NCBI GenBank assembly: GCA_009869945.1
Contig: WIXG01000270.1
Span: 1 to 64,000 of the forward strand
Origin: Mesaphorura yosii
Taxonomy: Eukaryota; Arthropoda; Collembola; Poduromorpha; Tullbergiidae
Direction of reading: 5' to 3'
DNA length: 64,000 nucleotides
The position numbers were made by a program, and so were the translations under genes. The first letter of the stretch is position 1, and every line of letters starts with the position of its first letter. The notes beneath the pieces are model-generated. The model searched no databases. It was not told the DNA's origin and was given only the letters and a program-made list of their open reading frames with translations. Positions 14,433 to 26,100 of the stretch are shown here, one piece after another.

Positions 14433-17321
14433 TTAAAGCATTTTAGCGTCGCTTTTCTTAGAATTCGCCTGGCGGACTTCCACCACAGTGAAGAGTGGCT
14501 TTCCCATGCTTCGCGTGCCCATGTCGCGACCCTGCCGAGGAGACGACCGCTCTTCGTCGCTGGCACCACCGCCGCCGGTGATGTTCCTGAATTCGTTGGA
14601 GTTCAAGTTGGACGCGCTGGTGGCGCTGATTTTTCCGTCTCCGTTCTTGCTTCCGGAGTCTCCATCAATGTCCTGGAAGTCCTCCGTGTTTTTCGGAGGC
14701 ACGAGCGCGCTTGTCTTGAAATATTTCAGCGCAGTGTCCTTGCTTAACGCTGCCACCTCGTCGTTTGAGAGTGAGAGCACCTTTGGAGGCTGCTGGTCAT
14801 GCAAGTAGGCTACATTGTGTGGGGACTGACCTGGAGTCATTCTCTGACTGCACGACCGCCACACCTGCGAGGTTGGGCCTTCTCCGACGTAGCACCAAGG
14901 CACACTCAATCCCCGTGAATACCCGCAAAAGTGGTCCGGTCTGCAGCAGAAGTCCCACGTCCCCCGATTGTCTATCACGCAATAATAAAACCCTGCCTCG
15001 CGATCCTTCACGCATGACCGAAGGCACCGTTCCCCGTTGACAGTTTGACTCTGCCCGAAAACACGCTCAGGTCCAGCTGGCAAGTAGGAGCTTGAGGGCG
15101 GCTGGTATTGTACGAAGCCTTGCCCCTGCCCATACGGATATCGACCGCCGTCACTGCCTCCGTACCGCGAGCCCACGGAAATGCCCGAAGGAGGGTACAG
15201 CCTATCCCGATCACGTCCTCGGTCGTCATACGGCCGGCGGTCTCTGTCAAAGTACGACTGTCCACCACCGTACCGGTTTCTACCGTCGAATCTGTCTACC
15301 GGATAGTCTCTTCTGCAGTTCGCGTCTGCCTCGTCGAGCACAAACACGATGGCGTTCTCGTACCGGTCCCGTGCTGGCACGTAATCTCGAGCTCTGAGGT
15401 CGCGATCACCAAATTCACTCAGCTGACAGGAGCCGCCGGAGCTCGACGTCAGTCTGAACGACATCATGCGACACACGAAGCGGAGCACTTCGAGGGCGCG
15501 GACGCACTCGATCCGGCACTCTTCCAGGGTCTTCGTCGGGAATGTGGCGCGAGTCACTGAAGTGAAAAATCAATTGCTAATTGCCATGTTAAAATCAACT
15601 TTGCATGCTTGGAAAGACCGGTACCTTCAGGAGCGAGGTAAAAGTCCTGCTTGGTCTTGATTAGGCAGGCAGGTCGCAGCATCTCCATCATCCTATGGTC
15701 CTCAGGAGGGTACGCGCTGACACCGCCGACACGATCGCCCACTCCGACAGCGACGCCTGGTCTCCTAGAGTGGTAATCATCGCCATGGAATGGTGGCTGT
15801 GGTCTCTGGTAAGGCGGGTCGTAGAACTGGTTCGGGTCTCTCGCCATGGGCGGGGGCAAGCTCGATGGGTAGTGCGGCTGCTGCTGCGGTGGCTGCGGGT
15901 ACTGATAATCACGGTCGTCCCCGGGCCGCCTGTTGAGGTACTGATCCTGGAGAACGCACTGCGCTCCGAGCAGCCTTCCCATTTCATATAGCTCAAAGTC
16001 CGGATCGACAATCACGTCATACTGCGGCAGGCGACTGATGTCCACGTCGTACAGCACGCACGTCGTCTCGTATCGAGAGTCCCGGTGGAACGGATCCCGA
16101 CCACGCGTCGTGTGGCGGACGGCAAAGGCGCGGCAGCGGAATCGCGAGGCGGTGCTGCAGAGAAACTCGCACTGTGTTGCCGTCGAAGTTTCATGCGTGG
16201 ATTTGACGAGAGACGCGGCCAGCTTGGCTCCTTGCTTGACGATCACAGCGCAGACTGAAACGGAAGCATATATTTTAAGAATAAGGGGAAATGTTTGTCA
16301 TAAAAGTCGGACTTACCGCCAAAGGCGCCCAGCCGACTCGTTGTTTTGCAATGTCGCTCTCGCTGAAAGTAGTCGTAATCGTAGTCGTCAATGAAATCGT
16401 ACTTGAGCCTGTACGAGTCTTCGTAATTCGTGATGTGGAACGAGGAAAGCTCGCAGTTGGCCACGTTGTACGTGTAGCCCGTCGCCATGTAGCGGTAGCT
16501 GATGGAGAGGCAGTCCCGGTCCTCAATGCAAGCCTCCTGACACTCCTGCAGGCCATTTGTGCTCAGGGACCGCGTGACGAGAGCGCGGACGAGACGTTTG
16601 CCCGACATAAGTCGGTAGAAGCAGTCGATCGGAACTCCCGAAACGGTGCTCGAGACGGGGCCCAGTGAGTTGGAATCGCTAAATAGCGGCTGGCGCTGCG
16701 CCATCGGACTGCAGCGAGGACTCATCATGTAAATGTCGTACTCGGGAGACTTTTCAATCTCGGCGTACGGTAGAGTCGCGTTCCCAACGCTTCGCGAGTC
16801 GCGGAGAGTGCGCAGCGCGAGTTCACACGTTCCGTTTCCGACTCCTTTGATCCTGCCGAAAGCAGAAGAAAGGCGAGATTTGGAGAATTGTGAATCAACA
16901 CTGTAATCCATTGAGAGTCGCTGTCATTGGATTGAAACTTACCCAAACGCGAAGGCAGCGCAGGTACTTTCTCTCAGGCACTCCTCCTGACATTTCTCCA
17001 GGCTGAAGTGTGCGAAGACTCGCTGTGGCCTTCCGATGGCCAAGCGGTAGCCTGCCATCCACTTGTCAAAGCAGTGGTCTGCATCTAATCAATGCAATTA
17101 ATTAATCACAATATGAGCGAGAAGGCTGAAGGACAAATGCAAAAGATCAAGGTCAACGTGAAGGTCAAGCCGTGAAAGTAAAGTAAGATCGAATGATCGA
17201 TAAGATGACAGCTGAGCAGATTACCTCTGTAGTTATCTCCACTCACAATCGTCACCAGCGAACAACTGATAAGAGCAATAAGCAAAAGCAGCAACCGCGA
17301 GTTAACTGGCCCAGGAACCAT
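14433..17321 (-). CDS. secreted multi-PAN/apple-domain protein
   Basis: Predicted extracellular protein of 842 residues from exons 17321-17225, 17084-16943, 16852-16317, 16254-15625 and 15556-14433. A clear signal peptide (SRLLLLLIALISCSLVTIVSG) opens it. At least four PAN/apple-like modules follow. The Cys-containing helix of each is visible: LEKCQEECLRESTCAAFAFG; LQECQEACIEDRDCLSISY; TQCEFLCSTASRFRCRAFAV; and LEECRIECVRALEVLRFVC. Between and after them are disordered Arg/Asp/Tyr/Pro-rich linkers. A C-terminal Cys-rich module (GERCLRSCVKD through PWCYVGEGPTS and VWRSC) recalls the end of a kringle/FN2 fold, but I cannot assign it. PAN modules bind proteins or sugars, so a cuticle or matrix role is only a guess. 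No transmembrane segment was seen. Confidence 0.8.
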
Positions 17322-19420
17322 GATAATAGTTTTAAATAAGTTCGCGTCACAATTCTTGACACTGATCACTCAAGCCAAGATTCTAGGCACATTCTTGCTG
17401 TTGTTGCTGTCTTGTAATATGTTTTAACTTCTTGTTACGCTTTAACACGACGAATTTCCTCACATTGTTCAGGAGTTAACGACGGGATGCTGACTCCTCG
17501 GCTGAAAGACGCAGACTGACGCACGTCTTCGCGTTGGTCTTCGTCTTGGTCCTGAACACAAGCATAGGAGATGAAGATGCTGTCGACTGATACCGCCAAG
17601 CAGAAAAAATGTTTACACGCTACGGCACAGAAGAACCAAGAACAAGAGTTGGCAATACCGGAAGTTGTGCCTTCTCTAAAAGTACTCCAAAAAGCGACAG
17701 CGCCAATCGGCGACTCCGACTGCAGATTGCAGATTGGCTTAATTATTTCAGCCAGCAGCGCCTGATGCAGTGCAGAAACTGCATCGCGTCAGTAACCGTT
17801 AAGAGATCAAACTGCAGCTAGTGATCAGCACCCGTGATAAGGTGATCTTGACCGTGCATAACATGCAAGACACAAAATTGGTCCTGGTTCGAATATTTCG
17901 CAATTGCAGTGCTGCTGTAATTAAATGAGGTTCGAACCATGCAAATTGCAAAAACGGAGGACATTCTTCATCTTCATTTTCTCTGCATCGCATCGCCGTC
18001 AATTCGGGTCAGGGTTGGCTGATGAGTAATTCGTCGACGGAGACGCAGCGCCAGCGCAGCATTGGCCCAGAAAGATGGGCCAAGACAAAGCAAAGACAAA
18101 GACTCCCTGCTGTGGATTGGATTTGTTTACAATGTGAGTCCAAATCGCCATAAAATGACCGTAATCGCCATAAAATGTAATCAACGCCCATCGCCCATTT
18201 AATTCGCCTTTCAGGATCAGCTGTTCATCTTTCAGGCAATAAATCAAGTCGGTAATTGACGAGACTCCCAGATTAAAGCGCTGCGAAGGAATTTGATGCA
18301 GATTTCTGGTTCGATAAGAGCAAAGCGCAAAGTGCTACCAAGAAGAGTTTAATTACAGTGGAATTAAGAAGATCGTCGTGTTCAGTGCAGTGCGCACCAA
18401 TTTCGTAATTAGATAAGAAGCCTCTTTGTGGTGTTGTTTGAGCCGAGCCATGCCGTGCATAATGAAGAGGAAGTCTCGTCAACGGTTGAGTGCTCCGGAG
18501 GTCAGCTCGATCTCACTCCGTGACCAAGAGCCTCTTGGTCTATGCATTGGGCTGCTGGCTGGCGGGGTGCGGCTTCCTGCCATTGTGATTCCACTGCCGT
18601 CGTGTGGCTCATGAATTCATGTATCAAGTTTAACCCTTAAGAGTCTAAGCAGACGAGATCGAGATTCACTTACACTCTCAAAGTTATTACGCCAGGTAAT
18701 TGGGTGTTACACTCCAAGACAAACAAAAACAACCACGCTTTGCTTGCTTAAGTTACTTGCAGGTCTGCTCACAAAAAGCAACCAGCCGCCACCGCCAGAC
18801 CACACACGCAATGAATTGCTACAGTCTGCCTGGCTGCCTCGCCTGCTTCAATGGCCAGTTTTCGCTTGTCTTTATCATCGCGTGCAGTTTGATCACAAGG
18901 AAGAAGAAGAATTGACCAGCGCAGTGCCCAGCACAAAGAATTTGTCCCCATACTTCTTGACTCACGTAATCGAGTCCGCGCCGCGTCGAGGACAGGAAGC
19001 AACTTTTCTTTGTCACTCGTTGTCGCAGCGCAGAGCATCGCTCGACCGTAAATGCCATACCATGTCACATGCCAAGGGCAGGGCACATTCGCCACTCGCA
19101 CGCGCACACGCAGATTTTGTCACACGACCGTGCAATTTCGCGAATTGAGTTCGAAAGGACCTTCGAATGTTGATTTTGGGCTTGGATGCTGGACAACTTG
19201 TGTAGCAATTTCTTTGTTTGAAGGAAATGGCGAATTCCATCAGCGCAGCGGTCAATAATTTGACGCTGCGCTACTCAATCATTTTGGTATTCCAAATTCC
19301 AGGTTGAATTACAAATCGCGATTTTAATTTTTTTGAGGCGGGCTCCACTATCGCTCTGCATAAAATTCGACGATCTCTCGTGCTGGTGAGCTTAGGCTTC
19401 GTGGTGGAGTGTCGACTTCG
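17322..19420. other. 2.1 kb region without a recognised gene
   Basis: It separates the PAN gene (minus) from the Ly6-type gene (plus), both pointing away, so it probably holds both promoters and untranslated exons. It contains one 20-base-period partial duplication at 18143-18177. Open frames on both strands are short and lack splice or domain support. Confidence 0.4.
18143..18177. repeat. short tandem duplication
   Basis: The 15-mer aatcgccataaaatg occurs at 18143-18157 and again at 18163-18177, separated by five bases. It is an imperfect two-copy tandem repeat in noncoding DNA. Confidence 0.8.
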
Positions 19421-19968
19421 ATGCTTCAGCTGCTCCTGATTTTGATTGATCTTGCTTCACTTTCGTTTGTTGCTGGTCTGTGTCCAGTGCCAGCTTCGGG
19501 TGTCATGGAGTGCTGATTAGACAACGAGTGGACTCTGCCCTTTTTACATTACAGGCTTCCGATGTTACAAATGTGATGGCGAGGATGATTGTATGAAGGA
19601 GACGGAGAAGGGAGTGCGCCCAGGACGAGACCGATTGCGTATGGCTGAAGCACCCGGACAAGGAAGGATCGGGTAAGTCACAAACCTTACATAAATCATC
19701 TTCCGCCACTAAAAAGAAAATAGCGCTTAAACGCTTTGTATTCATTTTCCGAAGCTGCATCTCGTCTGGTGAGCACGGCTGCGATACGGGCCCGCTACAA
19801 AATGTGGGTGACGGATGGGTCTGCTATTGCAACACGGAGCGGTGCAATTCCAGCGCTGTGAATGAGGAATCGAGTGGACCCAAACTTCAACCCCACACCA
19901 CCACGATTTTGGCCACCTCTGCGGCCGCAACGATCCTGTTCGCTCTCCGAAATGTCCTTCTTTCCTAG
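19421..19968 (+). CDS. Ly6/uPAR-type GPI-anchored protein, frame disrupted
   Basis: Small three-finger (Ly6) surface protein. Putative exon 1 (19421-19486) encodes a signal peptide (MLQLLLILIDLASLSFVAG); its donor, GTGCCA, is weak. Exon 2 starts at 19555 with GFRCYKCDGEDDC. The next two expected cysteines (ECAQDETDCVWLKH) lie in the +1 frame, so one extra base is implied near 19608-19612, in a GGG run. Exon 3 carries SCISSGEHGCDTG and the diagnostic YCNTERCN near 19825. A hydrophobic GPI-type tail ends at TAG 19966-19968. With the sequence as given, an open frame survives if the 82-base intron 19673-19754 is used, but then two canonical cysteines are lost. With one G removed, a 51-base intron (19673-19723) keeps all ten. 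It could be a sequence error, an allele or a decaying gene. Confidence 0.6.
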
Positions 19969-20071
19969 TGAGTAGCCAGAAACACTGCCAACACGGTCGA
20001 ATTAACTCAAGCAGACTTTGACAATCATCCACTTCATAAAATTCGTAAGATTTTAATTGATCTTCTGAGTA

Positions 20072-20092
20072 TTTATTCCGTTCCGTAATAAA
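20072..20092. terminator. overlapping polyadenylation signals of the Ly6-type gene and bitesize
   Basis: A minus-strand AATAAA (20077-20072) lies 110 bases past the bitesize stop. A plus-strand AATAAA (20087-20092) lies about 120 bases past the Ly6 stop. Each signal lies inside the other transcript's predicted 3' UTR, so the convergent mRNAs probably overlap by several tens of bases. Confidence 0.45.
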
Positions 20093-20186
20093 AAGTAGCA
20101 AAATGCACTGCGGTATTGCTAAAATATTCCTAAGTTGTATTGTTGCTAGGTTGCTCTTTGTTAATTAAGTACGGGTTCAAAATAAG

Positions 20187-23100
20187 TTATTCGTTGAAGG
20201 TGACGAGGCCCTCCACCCAAAACTTCTCGCGTCGCAGCATGTCGGCCCACAGTTCGTTGCTCGGGTCCAGTCGGGTTTGGTGCAGGAGTTCGTGGTTGAG
20301 GAGGTCGTAGCTGTACAGACTCAATTCGAGCCCCGCGCTCGAGACGTTATCGAATGTCAGCGTCGTGTTCCAGGACGGATGCAGGGACTTGCGGCAAAGG
20401 CCAGTCTTCTGTTTCTTGGACTTGTCGGCCAGTGGAACGCTGAAAGACAAGGAAAAAATAAGCATACGTGCCATTTATTCGTACATTGCAAATTGTGGCT
20501 TTTGCTCACCATTTCACGAAGGTAGACGGAAACGTGTGCGTGTTTTTGACGCACTTGAGCCCCTTCGCCTCCTTCACCAGAACGGACAGGTCGCCACGGG
20601 CTCCGCCTATTGTGAAGGGGCGCGGACTCCATTTGAGGGCCAGCACCAACTCAACGGAGTGAGTGTCCTTTTCGACGCCAATGCCGTTGAGAGCTCTGAC
20701 TCCTTCTTCAAGTCCGTTGTCTTCGTCGCCAAGCGTGTACCACTGGTAACTCGTGTCGTCAAAGGTCTGACTCCAAAGGTCGAGGACAATCTGGCCTAGA
20801 AACTCGTTCTTCCCGAGTCGGTCAGAGTGCCAGACGGACACCCACAAACTCCGGGTTTCGAGTTCTTCGAGGGCGATGGGAAACTGTGGACAGGTAAAGA
20901 CAAACCACTCATTAAGATCGTCCAGGAATTGCGAATTCTCCTCTCCGCTCTTACCTTCAGCACTTCCCCAAACACGGGATTCAGCGTGTTTCTTTTGATC
21001 TTCGTCTTCCGCTTGCTCGACTTGCTCCGCTCGGGAAGGAGGTACACCTTCACGTAAGGGTCGGATCGGCCTCTTTTCGTATCGACGGCTGCGAGGTCGC
21101 GGCACTGCTTGACGCGAATCTCGAAAGAAGAGTGCTTGTAGTCGTACTGCATCGACAATTCAATTTGGCCACGAACGGTGACGGAGGAAGAGGCCCCTGA
21201 GTTCCGATCTCCATTTCGGTCGGCGTGGGCGATTCCGTCAAACGCCACAAGCTGCATAAAATATAATTATAACAATTAGGCAATGTCAAAGATGGAATAA
21301 TTTGCATCTGTGATTGAGAATATAATTCGAATCTTACGTGGCTTTCGGTTTGCAGCACAGGAGTCGAAACTGACACGTGATTGTGAATTGGGATTTGAGG
21401 TTCTGTGTAGCCTGGCGGCCGATACCGCGCAGACTTGACTTGGCCCTGGTCAATGACGAGACTCCGCGCTCGGCCAATGTTGTCAGTTTGCAGGTTGTTG
21501 AGGCGCGGGAGGGAATTTGTCAGCGAGTCGCTCTCCTCGAGGATGGGCTGCGAGTTTGCGAGATGATGCAGGGAACTGGACCTGAGAATTGACCGATCTC
21601 GGTCAATAAAGACATCCGAGCCCTCCGCAGGCGTAACCGCTCCGCAGTCGAGGCTGTCTGAGCTTCCGACGCTCTGTCGCTTCGCAAGCGTGGATTCAAA
21701 GCTGCCTTTCCAACTGAACCGGTCTTCGTTGAGATCCGAGCTGATGCTCGCGGCGCACTTGATTGTCGCCGCGTCGTCAGTCAGCTCCGCGTCCTCGTCC
21801 CTCATCCACGTGCTCAGTCGCTGGCCGATGTGCTTCATGACGAGGTTGACCAGCTCCGGCTGGCTCCCGGCCCCGGCGTCCACTTTCTCGATGAGACGCT
21901 GCACCCGCACGCTGTCGTCGTCCGAGTCGGAGGAAATGTGCTCGACGATACTTTTGATGTTCTCGCTCCTCATCAGCCGAATCAGTTCGCTCTCGAGGTA
22001 AATCAGCTTTTCATCTTTTGGCTGGTTCGGGTCTGTCGAGCTACCCGCTGACTTTTTGTTTTGCACCAAATTCTTGACCAGCTGGCGCAACTTGCTCATC
22101 ATCAGATTGACCTCCTCGTCCGACGACCACGTGAACGAGTTTGATCGGGAGACGCTGGCTGGGGTTTCCTTGGAAGGTGTCGGGCTCGGACTTGAACCCA
22201 CGATAGCGTTCAGAGCGATTCGACCCAACTCGCGATTCGGCGTGGCGGACGGATTCGTACTCGAACTCAAAATTGATTTCGCAAACGTAATTTCAGGCTT
22301 TGGCTTGGCGATCGCTTCGAGCAAATCTTCGTTCGATCTTCGCAGTTTTCGCTGTTTCTTGATCGTGTCGAAGCCTTCTTGCTCAAACGCGAGTTCGTTG
22401 TCGTCCTCACTGCCGCTGGCGCCGTTCGCATCGTCTTCGAACTCGGATGACCTGCGATGATGATGCTTGAGCACCTTCTTTCTATTCTCCGACACGCTCG
22501 TGTCCGTGTCAGACTCGGAGCCCACCGAATCGGAGTGCGAGTCGCGGGAGCGCTGCCCGAAACTCATGAAATACTTATCCGGGCGCCCCGCGGCGAGGTC
22601 GAGCAGATCCCCGTCGACGTCCAGCAGGTCCTGGTCTTGATCCTGGTTGCGGAGTTCGGATGAAAAGCTGCTCTCGCTGATGGTGTCACTGAACTCGGAC
22701 TCTTCGTACGGAAAGCTGAGGGGCTCGGCTCCTTCCGTGGCGAAATTGTAGTACCGCTCAAGCTCGTTCACTGTCGCCTTCACCGGGGGCTCAGGTATAT
22801 GCTCGTGGTCGTACTCGTCGCAGGACTCCTCCACGATCGTGTGCAGGGTCAGGTCGAGTGGCGGTGGCGCGTTCTCAGAGTCTCCCTCTGTGAAAGAGAT
22901 TTCCTCCGTCCAGGAGTCCGTCGAGCTGCCGTCGTCGTCTTCTTTCGGGTGCGCCACGGGCTTGCACATTTTGATGTCTTCACACTTGTCTGCTCCGTCC
23001 GGAGCGTAGCGCGCCATCGTGTGCTTATTGGGCTCCGCTTGCTTCGTCGACTCCAGTGACTCTTGGCCTTCGGGCGACTCGCGGCGGTCGTCTGATGGCA

Positions 23101-26100
23101 ATTTACTCGTATGTGCATCCGCTTCTTCGTTTGCATCGCCAGTCTCTTGAATTTTTGCAAGTATTTTCAATTCTGGAGTATTTGCGTTTGCGTACTTCTG
23201 CGACTTGAGCGCAGAAATTCCGTTATGAACAGTATTTGGCAATGATTCGTTGTGCGATTTCAGCTTGCTTCTTAAGTTTGGCGTAACGTTTGGACGGCGT
23301 AAGTCTGGAGAGTCGGGAGGAGGTGTCAGTCTGTAGTCTTCGTCTGCCCGTATCGCGCCAATGCTCGAACTGGGACTGGTAACCTTGACATGGTGATGGT
23401 GAGTTTCGCCGGAGCTCAGCACCTGCACTGAGCTTCGGCCATGGTCGGGGCTCGTGACCGTCACGATTCCAACCTGCTCAGGAGCCACCTCAATAATTTC
23501 GATCCCATTTTCTTGGTCCTGGCCCCTGTTTGCGTTTGGGCCATCAGCAGTGATAATGACTCTGGACTTGTAAATCTTCTTGCTGCTCATTCCTGTTGTG
23601 GAACTCGAAGTGGGGCTTGTGTTGGCGGTTGCGCAGGCTTCACGGTCACTGTCACCATTCTTATCTATTTCGATATTGCTGCGATTGCGATGTGTTATTT
23701 CGTCAACAATCGAATCTGCTCGTACTACGACTACGTCAGAGTCCGCACTCGCACTTGCATTCACATTTACACTCACTGGGTTAATGTTATTTGCATTTGA
23801 CGTTGCGTTATTCAGCCTCTGGTTACTCAACCTCCCCAAAACACCTTGTGCAGGCAGCTGCGATTGCGATTGCTGTGATTGTGATGCTGATGAATCAACC
23901 AGGCCATCACCACCACCATCGCAGTTAGCTGCTGCTGCTGCTCCAACGTAGCAGTTGGCACTGGCAAGACTCGCACTGGCTTCAGCACACGTGGCTAGCA
24001 CGGAAGAAGGTGGCAGTGGCGAAGATTCTGCTGTTATTGTTGTTGAGTCTGGCTTAAGTGCGAGTGTAAAATCCCCACTTGTTGCTTCCTGTGCCTGTGC
24101 GAGGTGAGGAATTTCAACCCCTTTAGCCGAGTCCTCATCGTAGTCGTCGAGTTCCTCGCAAGACTTGAAACCGTCTGCGTCTTGTGCCAGCCTCAGCCTC
24201 GACTTGGGCTTGGAGTTTGGACTCCTCGCACCTTCGCCATCTGACTGCTCGTCGCCGCTAGTCCACGGATTGCAGTCCTGAAATGAGTCCGTGTCGTAAT
24301 TCGGGTCCTCCTCCATCTTACTTGTTTCTGTCCCTGTTACTGCTTTTGCGTTGGCACAAATTGCTTCGATGTTGGACACCGTCTGAAGAATGGCCAGCGT
24401 GTCGGCGTCAACGTGCGCAGGAAGTTCCGCTGCGTTAATGTTGATTGATTTTGATGGATCCTGATTACGTGAATCGAGTCTCGGGCTTGGATTGAGTGTG
24501 TCGTCTTCGACTTCTTTGCTCTTTTGCTGCTCATTCTGGTGCGTAGTGCTTGTATTACGCTCTCGCTTTTGCTGTTTCTGGTCGTTATCGCGTTCCTCTC
24601 GCTCTCGTTCGCTCTTTATCGGAATCACAACTTCGCGTCCTGCAGCAGCATTGTGTTTGATATCAACGTAATTGATAAGGCCATGTCCATTTTTATTTAT
24701 GATGTTGTAATCCTGCTTCAATTGACGGAGTTTCTGTTGCCAAATCTCCTTTGGCTCATCGCCGTTGCTGTTTGCTGCTGCTGTCGTCGCCGTGCTGGCG
24801 CTGCTGCCGCCTGTCACGCTCACGCTCGCGCTCGGGTGGCGATTCTCGACGGTGACCTTAAATTCGGAGAGCAGGTCCGAATTCACGACGCTGCCGGCTA
24901 TTGCCTTAGCTGCTGAAGGCTGTGGCTGGTGGTGGGGCGATGTGGGACCTGCCCCGGCTCCGTTGGGCCCCTGCCATCCGACTCCACGCGTGTGTCGACA
25001 TTCGCCATCCGATTTTGCGTCCCAGTCGCAATTCTGTCCAGTGCTCGCCGTTTCGCAGCTGCAGCTCGTGTTTCCATAAGGCAGGCTGAACAAAACATTC
25101 TTTTCGTCTTCCGCGTTTGCTCCTCGGCCTGATTTGGTGTTGGCCGCAGCATTTTGAGACCGGCCCGCATCTTTCCTGCTCAGTGACAGCGGTGAGAAAC
25201 TGTCGCCGACGCCAAAACTAAAGGGTTCATTGTTTGCACTGCAAATTGTGATTGTCTGCTTGTAATTCTTTGGGAGCGTGCCTCCCAAAATGGGATTGCC
25301 TTTATTGTCTCTCCAAACCACTGCCTCGTTGAGGCGATGCAGTAGGGCTTGGCGTGTTTTCGTTCGTGGTGTGGGAGTCGGTTTGTTCTCCTTTTCATCC
25401 TCCGCTGTGGCGTCTGCATTGTTGTCGTGTACGGGAAGACTGCTGGCACTAAACTGTTCATCACCGTCATCCTTGACATGATTACCATTAAGATTGAGAT
25501 TCCTATTATGATCGCTGCTGCTGCTAACTGGTTGTTGTTGTTTATTCGACGATTCCTTCTTGCGAACAAGGCAGTACGTTTTCAGTTGGCTGTATTTGGC
25601 CTTTGCATCGTAGGAGCCCATGCTCAGGCTCTTGGCCACCGCCACTCCACCGCCGCCTCCCCTCCTCAGGCGATCGGGCTTCTGCGGAGTCGGCGCTGAG
25701 CTGGCATCGAAGCAGAGGCAGTGCTGCTGGACGTCGACGACCGTTTCGCACAAACTCCGCTCGCACGAGCTCCGATTGCTCCGATTGCTCCGACCCTCCC
25801 GCTCCCGCTCCTGCTGTGCCTGCGCCTGTGCGGCGATTCGGTAGTCGTAATAATCCCAGAACTCGTCCTCGATGAATTTGACGGAGGACGCCGGACTGCT
25901 CTTCCGCGCGTGAATCTGCGCGTTCGCGGTGAATGGGTGCAGTGTGGTCTGAAACGAATGAATCGTCTGTGTGTTTGGATGCGAAGACGTAGAAAAGTCG
26001 TGGGAGTCCTGCTTGTCATGGTCATGAATGTCGTACGCGGTCGTTGATTGATCGTCGACGCCCAACCAAGCTGAAATAAACCATTTAAGAAATTCTTAAG

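Noticed and set aside
17926-17937. ggttcgaacc, resembling a tRNA B box
   Set aside because: It is a plain palindrome. No A box, acceptor stem or cloverleaf could be drawn around it on either strand.
23441-23951. Open frames antisense to the bitesize exon
   Set aside because: They are shadows of a GC-skewed disordered coding exon, with no recognisable protein features.
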